Source: Bordetella parapertussis (GTDB lineage: Bacteria > Pseudomonadota > Gammaproteobacteria > Burkholderiales > Burkholderiaceae_B). Taken from it: a stretch of 54,599 nt of DNA. Location: positions 1 to 54,599 of the forward strand of contig CAMDFD010000018.1 in NCBI GenBank assembly GCA_945897365.1, written 5' to 3'. This document shows, one piece after another, positions 48,750 through 54,599 of the stretch (within the stretch, counting starts at the first letter, position 1; each line of letters opens with the position of its first letter). The notes under the pieces were generated by a model. That model was not told where the DNA came from and made no database searches. It saw only the letters and a list, made by a program, of their open reading frames with translations. The translations under genes were made by a program, and so were the position numbers.

Positions 48750-49724
48750 ATGATCACAAAAAAAATATCACAACTTGTTTTAACAACCTCGATGGTCGTC
48801 TTGAGCGCGTGTGCACTCGCACAACCCGCTCAATGGCCCACTCGCCCCCTCACGATGGTCGTTCCTTTTGCTGCAGGTGGCAGCACCGATATTACAGCTC
48901 GCATGCTGGCTGAAAAGCTCGGCCCCATCCTGGGTCAAAACGTCGTGGTCGAAAACAAACCAGGTGCCGGCGGCAATATTGGCGCTGCCTTTGTTGCGAG
49001 AGCTCAGCCCGACGGCTACACTTTACTCTTGCATACCAGCACGCTCACCGCAAACGTTTCTCTTTACAAAAACATGGGGTTAAACGTCCAGAAAGATCTG
49101 GTCCCAGTCTCGCAGGTCGCGCTGATCCCAAACGTCCTCATGGTGAACAGCAATTTTCAAGCCAAAACGCTTGCTGAGTTTGTGGAAATCGTGAAGCAGA
49201 AAAAAGTGCCAATCAACTACGGCTCCTCTGGCAGCGGTGCCTCCAACCATCTCGCAGGTGTGTTGTTTAACAACATGGTGGGTGGCGAAATGGTGCATGT
49301 CCCTTACAAAGGCGGCTCCTTAGCCAACAATGACTTGTTAGCTGGACAAGTGCAAGCCGTTTTTTCCCCAATGGTTGAAGTCCTAGGCTATTTGGACAGC
49401 GGCAAGCTCAGACCCCTCGCCGTCACCACTCAAAATCGCTCTTCCAGAATTCCCAATACCCCGGCAATCGCAGAGATCCTGCCAGGCTATGAAATCGTCT
49501 TGTGGAACGGCGTTTTTGCACCCGCTGCGACACCACCAGCGATTGTCAATAAACTGAGTAGCGCCATACAAACTGTGATGAAAGATCCAAGCGTCTTGAA
49601 AAGAATTGCCGAACAAGGATCAACCTCTATCGGCAGTAGTCCTGCCGACTTCAAAAAAGTGGTGGATGCTGAGATTCCAAAATGGGCAGATCTGATTAAG
49701 TTGTCTGGAGCCAAAGTCGATTAA
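48750..49724 (+). CDS. Tripartite tricarboxylate transporter receptor (TctC/Bug family)
   Basis: The 324-residue protein has a signal peptide ending near ALAQPAQW, with a possible lipobox (LSAC), and the Bug signature WPTRPLTMVVPFAAGGSTD, VVENKPGAGGNIGAAFVA, YGSSGSGASNHLAG and VPYKGGSLANNDLLAG. Bug receptors bind carboxylates in the periplasm and may work with TctAB membrane proteins, which are not in this window. Its place behind aconitase X makes it the likely receptor for the compound broken down by this cluster, probably a di- or tricarboxylate. Confidence 0.92.
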   Translation: MITKKISQLVLTTSMVVLSACALAQPAQWPTRPLTMVVPFAAGGSTDITARMLAEKLGPILGQNVVVENKPGAGGNIGAAFVARAQPDGYTLLLHTSTLTANVSLYKNMGLNVQKDLVPVSQVALIPNVLMVNSNFQAKTLAEFVEIVKQKKVPINYGSSGSGASNHLAGVLFNNMVGGEMVHVPYKGGSLANNDLLAGQVQAVFSPMVEVLGYLDSGKLRPLAVTTQNRSSRIPNTPAIAEILPGYEIVLWNGVFAPAATPPAIVNKLSSAIQTVMKDPSVLKRIAEQGSTSIGSSPADFKKVVDAEIPKWADLIKLSGAKVD

Positions 49725-49775
49725 GGTGAGAGGCAGAAAAAATTTGACAATGGATTCCATATAAAGTCTTAGACT

Positions 49776-50492
49776 TTAATGAATATCGTCAGCCTCTGCC
49801 ATAGCCAAACGCAAATCAACCATTGAGAAGCCTGCTCTTTTTGAGGCTTCTATCAATGGGCGCTCTTTACGCATCACAAGGTCGATCGCGCCTGGCAATG
49901 CAAGTAATGCAGCTGCAGGAATAATGACTGCGCCATGGCGATCTGCATGAATCAGATCGCCATCTGCAATGTCTAAACCTTGAATGGTGACAGGTTCGCC
50001 AATGGTGATGATTTGCGCGAAACCATGACTGGGTGAAATCGTGGCAGCAAGAATCTGAAAGTCATCTGCCAGCATTCCAAAATCTCGCATTGCGCCATTT
50101 GTCACGACACCTTTGACCCCTAAGCCTTTCAACACATTACTATGGACCTCACCCCAGAATGCACCCAATCCGGGAGCATCGTCGATATCTTGCACCACCG
50201 AAATTGTTGGAATTCCTTTTCCTTCAATATGTTCATACCATGAAAGACGGCGTTCTTTTAAAACAAAAGGTGGGTCTGTGTAGGGAACAGCTGTCCTGAG
50301 TGTTGCTGTTCTTGCAAAACCCAAAATAGGCTTCATCTCAGGGTGAGCACAATGAAAAGCGCCGATAGTGAAGCCTCGATTAGAACGTGATCCGGTCGCG
50401 ATCTCAAGAGCATTGCAGATGGTTGGGGTATCGACTGCCGTCAAACTTGCAACTAATTCATCTGTCAACATCCCCGGATTAATTTGACTCAT
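49776..50492 (-). CDS. RraA-family protein (HMG/CHA aldolase or decarboxylase type)
   Basis: The 238-residue protein keeps the family core: WGEVHSNVLKGLGVKGVV with the Gly-Glu pair near 114, TNGAMRDFGML with Arg136-Asp137, and GDLIHADRHGAVIIP. In 4-hydroxy-4-methyl-2-oxoglutarate/4-carboxy-4-hydroxy-2-oxoadipate aldolases the Arg-Asp pair binds substrate and metal, so this is likely an enzyme and not an RNase E inhibitor. It is convergent with the receptor gene of the aconitase X cluster, 51 bases between stops, and 11 bases behind manC. The first neighbour fits its chemistry. AAAAGGACC precedes the start. Confidence 0.83.
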   Translation of the reverse strand: MSQINPGMLTDELVASLTAVDTPTICNALEIATGSRSNRGFTIGAFHCAHPEMKPILGFARTATLRTAVPYTDPPFVLKERRLSWYEHIEGKGIPTISVVQDIDDAPGLGAFWGEVHSNVLKGLGVKGVVTNGAMRDFGMLADDFQILAATISPSHGFAQIITIGEPVTIQGLDIADGDLIHADRHGAVIIPAAALLALPGAIDLVMRKERPLIEASKRAGFSMVDLRLAMAEADDIH

Positions 50493-50503
50493 CTTTGGTC
50501 CTT

Positions 50504-51967
50504 TTAATTTTTAAGAGATCGTCCGTACTGATCCTCAAAGCGCACGATATCGTCCTCACCCAGGTAACTGCCTGATTGCACCTCAATAATCTCAAGTGGG
50601 ATCGTGCCAGGGTTAGACAGGCGGTGAGTTTGTCCAAGAGGTATGTACGTTGACTGGTTTTCAGACAAGATGGTGACTTTATCGCCATTAGTGATTTCAG
50701 CTGTACCTGATACCACCACCCAATGCTCGGCACGGTGGTGATGCATCTGCAAGCTTAGACTCGCCTTGGGATTGACGAGTATCCGCTTGACCTTAAAACG
50801 CTCACCGCCATCGATACTGTCATACCAACCCCAAGGGCGATAGACCTTGCGATGGAGGTTTTGTTCTTCGCGCTTCCGCGTGTTGAGCGTATCAACAATT
50901 TTTTTCACGTCCTGACCACGAGACTTATCTGCGACCAAAATCGCATCGGCGGTCTCGATCACAACGAGATTTTGGACACCGACCAAGCTCACCAAACGGC
51001 TAGAAGCATGCACAAAAGTATCACGACAATCTTTGGAAATGACATCGCCTTTGTGCGCATTACCGTCGGCGTCTTTTTCCTGAATATTCCAGACAGCGTC
51101 CCACGCACCGAGATCACTCCAGCCCGCATCGAGACTGACCATTTTGGTGGTAAAAGCGCTGCCAGGACAGCGCTCCATCACGGCATAATCGATCGACTCA
51201 CCTAAAACTTGTGCAAACTCCGCCTTGCCGGGGCGCAAGAACTGGCTGTCAGGCTGTCTTGACTCCCAGGCATGTTTGACCTTGGCGAGCATCTCAGGCT
51301 GGAAAGTCTCCATGGCTTTCAACCAAACGGAGGCCTTTAAAACAAAAATACCGGCATTCCAGAAATAACAGCCTTCGTTCACATAGGCTTGAGCCGTCTC
51401 AAGATTGGGTTTTTCAACAAAACGCTCAACACTTTTAACTGTCCCCTGTGTCTTGGCTAAAGCAGCTACTTTGATATAGCCATAACCGGTTTCAGGACGG
51501 TCAGGCTGGATCCCCAGGATCACAATACTGCCCGTTGCAGCTTCAGTAATCGCAGCCTGCAAGGCTTGGGTAAATGTCGCGGCATCAGAGACAGCCTGAT
51601 CCGCCGGCGTCACCGCCAAAACAGGGTCAGCTCCACCATCGCGTGCCGCCAGTGCTGCTAGCGTGAGCGCGGGCGCTGTGTTGCGTGCGATAGGCTCAAG
51701 CAAGAACTGGGCACCACTGATACCGCTTTCACGAAGTTGCTCCTGCGCCAGAAAGCGATGCTCTTCGTTGCAAACGATGAGGGGTGCGGTCGCTTGCGTC
51801 TGCGCGCTACCAAGCCCCTGCATTCTTTCTGCTGTTTGCTGAAATAGACTGTTATCCCCCGTCAGGCATAGAAACTGTTTTGGAAAACCGCCACGAGAGA
51901 GCGGCCAAAGCCTTGTGCCAGAACCGCCACAGAGAATGACTGGGGTGACTTGAATGTTGCTTGCCAT
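50504..51967 (-). CDS. manC: Mannose-1-phosphate guanylyltransferase/mannose-6-phosphate isomerase
   Basis: The 487-residue bifunctional enzyme has the nucleotidyltransferase start VILCGGSGTRLWPLSRGGFP, then KQFL, the VERFVEKPN motif and an isomerase cupin in the C-terminal part (KVYRPWGWYDSIDGGERFKV, then HHHRAEHWVVVSGTAEITNG). It makes GDP-mannose for surface polysaccharide or LPS. No other GDP-sugar or capsule genes lie in this window. It reads into rraA after 11 bases, a functionally odd pairing. Confidence 0.95.
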   Translation of the reverse strand: MASNIQVTPVILCGGSGTRLWPLSRGGFPKQFLCLTGDNSLFQQTAERMQGLGSAQTQATAPLIVCNEEHRFLAQEQLRESGISGAQFLLEPIARNTAPALTLAALAARDGGADPVLAVTPADQAVSDAATFTQALQAAITEAATGSIVILGIQPDRPETGYGYIKVAALAKTQGTVKSVERFVEKPNLETAQAYVNEGCYFWNAGIFVLKASVWLKAMETFQPEMLAKVKHAWESRQPDSQFLRPGKAEFAQVLGESIDYAVMERCPGSAFTTKMVSLDAGWSDLGAWDAVWNIQEKDADGNAHKGDVISKDCRDTFVHASSRLVSLVGVQNLVVIETADAILVADKSRGQDVKKIVDTLNTRKREEQNLHRKVYRPWGWYDSIDGGERFKVKRILVNPKASLSLQMHHHRAEHWVVVSGTAEITNGDKVTILSENQSTYIPLGQTHRLSNPGTIPLEIIEVQSGSYLGEDDIVRFEDQYGRSLKN

Positions 51968-52172
51968 TTGAAATCCAGAGAGATCAATTTATGAATTTAA
52001 GGATGGATTGTAAGTCGGATCACAACTGAACATATTCTATTTTTTCAACGATATCAAAGAGAAATTGATATGATTGGGTCGACTATTTACTGTTCAGTTC
52101 CTGCGTTCAGAAGTTCCATGCGGCGCTTGACCCCAATGAGCGCTTTGCTTCGATTTTGCCAAAATAGGAGTC

Positions 52173-53639
52173 ATGCTCGTGAGTCATCCTCAATTTGACC
52201 TGACCATTCGAAATGGTCGAATTTCGACCGCAGGCGACACGTTCGAGGCCGATATCGGCATCATGCGAGGACAAGTCGCAGCAATCGGTCAAAACTTACC
52301 CCCAGGCCGAAAAGATATCGATGCTCTTGGCAAGTGGGTTCTACCCGGAGGGATCGATAGTCACTGCCATGTCGATGAGCAATCACCTTTCGGCATGGCG
52401 GTTGTGGATGATTTTGAAAGCGCCACGATTTCTGCGGCATTTGGAGGAACAACAACCATCATTCCGTTTGCTGCACAACACCGTGGCATGCATTTGCCTG
52501 AAGTGATTCGGGATTATCACGAAAAGGCTCGTCCACGGGCGGTCATTGACTATGCGATGCATTTGATTGTCACCGATCCGAACGAACAGACGCTCAACAC
52601 ACATCTACCGCAGGCCATTCGTGATGGCATCACTTCCTTCAAAATCTACATGACCTACGAAGCCCTCAAGGTCAGCGACGAACAGATTTTAGATATCCTT
52701 TTGTTAGCCAGTAAAAAAGGTGCGCTCGTGATGATCCACGCGGAAAATCATGACATGATCCGCTGGCTCACACGCAAGCTTATCGCCAATGGTCATACGT
52801 CTCCCAAGTTTCACGGGGTCGCGCACGACCCACTCGCCGAGTCCGAAGCGACCCATCGTGCGATCGCTCTGGCCAGACTGATTGACGTTCCCATTTTGAT
52901 CGTACATGTCGCGGGTAAAGAAGCCCTTCAAGTGATTCATTCCGCGCAAACTTTAGGCGCCAACATTTTGGCGGAAAGCTGTCCGCAATATTTGTTTTTA
53001 ACCGAAACGGATCTCGATCGAGCTGGCCTCGAAGGCGCCAAGTATTGTTGCAGCCCGCCCCCACGCGATCCAGCCTCTCAGCAAGCCGTCTGGCAAAGCA
53101 TGTTGGATGGTACTGTCCAAATTTATTCTTCTGACCATGCGCCTTATCGTTTCGATACAACGGGCAAACTACCAAAGGGTGATCAAACACGTTTCGATGA
53201 GCTTGCTAATGGTCTGCCAGGACTAGAGTTACGAATGCCATTGTTATTTTCAGAGGGTGTGCTGACCGGTCGTATGAGCATCGAGCGATTTGTTGCATTG
53301 ACGGCGACTAACCATGCACAAACATATGGCCTTTACCCACGCAAAGGAACCATCGCGGTCGGCAGCGATGCCGATATTGCGATCTGGGATCCTAAGCAAA
53401 AAAGAACGATCCGAGCCATTGATTTGCATGATCGAACAGGATATACACCCTACGAAGGGATGAACATTACAGGCTGGCCAACAACAGTCATTAGTCGAGG
53501 TGAGGTGATCATTGATCAAGGAAACCTTTCAGCCAGTCTCGGGCGGGGTCAGTTTCTAACCTGTGGAACGCCTCAACCTGTTTTACGACAACGCCTAACG
53601 GGAAATCCAAATTCCTTGGTTAAACGTTACTTCACGTAA
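52173..53639 (+). CDS. hydA: Dihydropyrimidinase (D-hydantoinase)
   Basis: The 488-residue amidohydrolase opens the ring of dihydrouracil/dihydrothymine or 5-substituted hydantoins. Its two-metal site is complete: His64 and His66 (GGIDSHCHVDE), carboxylated Lys157 (TSFKIYMTYEA), His189 (MIHAEN), His245 (IVHVAG) and Asp321 (SSDHAPYR). The length and motifs fit HydA rather than dihydroorotase. No preA/preT or beta-ureidopropionase genes are adjacent, so its pathway partners lie elsewhere. The stop overlaps the convergent exporter gene by 8 bases. The upstream 205-base gap holds nothing I can name. Confidence 0.92.
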   Translation: MLVSHPQFDLTIRNGRISTAGDTFEADIGIMRGQVAAIGQNLPPGRKDIDALGKWVLPGGIDSHCHVDEQSPFGMAVVDDFESATISAAFGGTTTIIPFAAQHRGMHLPEVIRDYHEKARPRAVIDYAMHLIVTDPNEQTLNTHLPQAIRDGITSFKIYMTYEALKVSDEQILDILLLASKKGALVMIHAENHDMIRWLTRKLIANGHTSPKFHGVAHDPLAESEATHRAIALARLIDVPILIVHVAGKEALQVIHSAQTLGANILAESCPQYLFLTETDLDRAGLEGAKYCCSPPPRDPASQQAVWQSMLDGTVQIYSSDHAPYRFDTTGKLPKGDQTRFDELANGLPGLELRMPLLFSEGVLTGRMSIERFVALTATNHAQTYGLYPRKGTIAVGSDADIAIWDPKQKRTIRAIDLHDRTGYTPYEGMNITGWPTTVISRGEVIIDQGNLSASLGRGQFLTCGTPQPVLRQRLTGNPNSLVKRYFT

Positions 53640-54599
53640 ATTGCAGCTTCGCAAGTCTCGCATACAGTCCGCCCTGAGCGATCAGCGATGCGTGACTACC
53701 CTGTTCGACCACGCGACCGTGTTCCAGGACGAGGATGCGATCGGCTTGCAGTACGGTCGCTAAACGGTGCGCAATCGTCAACGACGTTCTGCCTGGCAGC
53801 ACGCTCTCTAAAGCAAGCTGAACCTCGCGTTCTGACTCGGCATCAAGGGCACTGGTAGCCTCGTCAAGCAGCAAGAGCGGTGGATTTTTCAAAATCGCGC
53901 GCGCGATTGAAATGCGTTGCTTCTGACCGCCCGACAAGCGCACCCCACGCTCACCTAAAAAGCTGCCATATCCTTGCGGCAAATCAGAAATAAACCCGTG
54001 GGCGTGCGCTGCCTTAGCTGCCGCGACGACCTCTTGATCCGTCGCATCGAGTCTGCCGTAGCGAATATTTTCCATCGCACTTGAAGCAAAAATGACGGGC
54101 TCTTGCGGAACAATGCCAATTAAGTGTCTTAATTCATGCACAGGCCATTGCGTGATATCACGACCAAAAATATCGATCTGTCCTGCCGTGGTCTGATAAA
54201 AGCGCAACACCATCGCAAACAACGTACTCTTGCCAGCACCCGAAGGACCGACTAATGCGTAACGTGCACCTTGTGGTACCGAGAGCGTCAGATGATTCAA
54301 CGCCAAAAAATCTGGGCGCGAGGCATATGTAAATGTCACGTCTTTGAACACCACGGCCTCAGAGGGGTGTTGCGAACCGAATTCGCCCTTCACGGAAAGG
54401 TTTTTCAGCGTTGCGTCATCAGAGTGTCCTGTCAATTTGGGTCGATTCATCAACGCGGGCTCGGCCTGCATCAACTCCACGAGCCTCTCGGTCGCACCCG
54501 CTGCGCGTTGCAAATCACCCCAGGTCTCGGACAAGGCACCAATCGAACCTGCGATGAAGACCGCGTACAACACAAACTGCGTCAATTCACCTAGAGAGA
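53632..54599 (-). CDS. ABC exporter (MsbA-like fused permease/ATPase), C-terminal part
   Basis: The frame is open to the right edge, so this is the C-terminal 322 or so residues of a longer protein; the TTG at 54585 is not the true start. The visible part begins with the end of the membrane domain (GELTQFVLYAVFIAGSIGAL) and then a full ATPase: Walker A VGPSGAGKST, QEPVIFA, signature RLSGGQKQRIS, Walker B LLLLDEATSA and switch His in IAHRLATVL. Proteins of this form are homodimeric exporters of lipids or drugs. The substrate is unknown. Confidence 0.93.
   Translation of the reverse strand, partial: SLGELTQFVLYAVFIAGSIGALSETWGDLQRAAGATERLVELMQAEPALMNRPKLTGHSDDATLKNLSVKGEFGSQHPSEAVVFKDVTFTYASRPDFLALNHLTLSVPQGARYALVGPSGAGKSTLFAMVLRFYQTTAGQIDIFGRDITQWPVHELRHLIGIVPQEPVIFASSAMENIRYGRLDATDQEVVAAAKAAHAHGFISDLPQGYGSFLGERGVRLSGGQKQRISIARAILKNPPLLLLDEATSALDAESEREVQLALESVLPGRTSLTIAHRLATVLQADRILVLEHGRVVEQGSHASLIAQGGLYARLAKLQFT

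Noticed and set aside
49755..49775. AAAGTC-TTA-GACTTT palindrome between the TctC and RraA genes as a terminator
   Set aside because: Short AT-rich stem with a 3-base loop and no T-run; too weak to call.
1..54599. Search for CRISPR arrays, insertion sequences, phage genes and toxin-antitoxin pairs
   Set aside because: No regularly spaced repeats, transposase, integrase or phage-like genes were seen; tRNA-Arg is intact and not flanked by an evident island.

Overview
The window reads as a stretch of chromosome from a betaproteobacterium of the order Burkholderiales, most like the Alcaligenaceae/Bordetella group. The support is the sdhCDAB - GntR - mdh - prpBC/acnD/prpF - acnB - acnA block, the EarP/EF-P pair with Arg32, a DUF2863 protein, a Bug/TctC-type receptor and moderate GC content. 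I do not assign a genus.

Layout. (1) 1-17143, central carbon: sdhB (partial), sdhA, sdhD and sdhC, a GntR/UTRA regulator, mdh, the 2-methylcitrate genes prpB-prpC-acnD-prpF, two small genes (a membrane protein and a GNAT-fold protein), acnB and acnA. The mdh and acnB promoters share an identical 20-base palindromic element at the same distance from the -35 box. (2) 17208-23815: DUF2863 protein, earP, efp, an AT-rich methyltransferase, two LPS-type glycosyltransferases, a CxxCxxCC protein and a DUF1178 protein. (3) 23911-30981: a YejABEF-like peptide ABC importer in which one permease and both ATPase domains are one 1069-residue chain, plus a secreted nuclease. (4) 31183-36916: hydroxyacid dehydrogenase, a two-part AtuA-type protein, small proteins, a winged-helix regulator with a membrane protein, tRNA-Arg(ACG), and a family III CoA transferase. 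(5) 36935-44002: a selenoneine locus. It has senB, senC (selD-like) and a fused substrate-binding/permease protein in one run, senA divergent, egtD tail-to-tail with senA, then chrA. (6) 44050-50492: a catabolic cluster of aconitase X (two subunits), a TctC-type receptor, LysR, two dehydrogenases and an RraA-family protein. (7) 50504-54599: manC, dihydropyrimidinase, and the ATPase end of an exporter that runs off the window.

The most interesting part is region 5. EgtD makes hercynine, SenC makes selenophosphate, SenB makes a selenosugar, and SenA joins selenosugar and hercynine on the way to selenoneine. The betaine-type transporter subunit lies 5 bases behind senC and has no ATPase gene nearby. 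By position and by analogy with EgtUV ergothioneine importers, it may carry selenoneine, ergothioneine or hercynine rather than an osmolyte. Second in interest are the shared mdh/acnB operator and the aconitase X cluster, whose substrate I cannot name. Four aconitase-superfamily enzymes (AcnD, AcnB, AcnA, AcnX) occur in one window.
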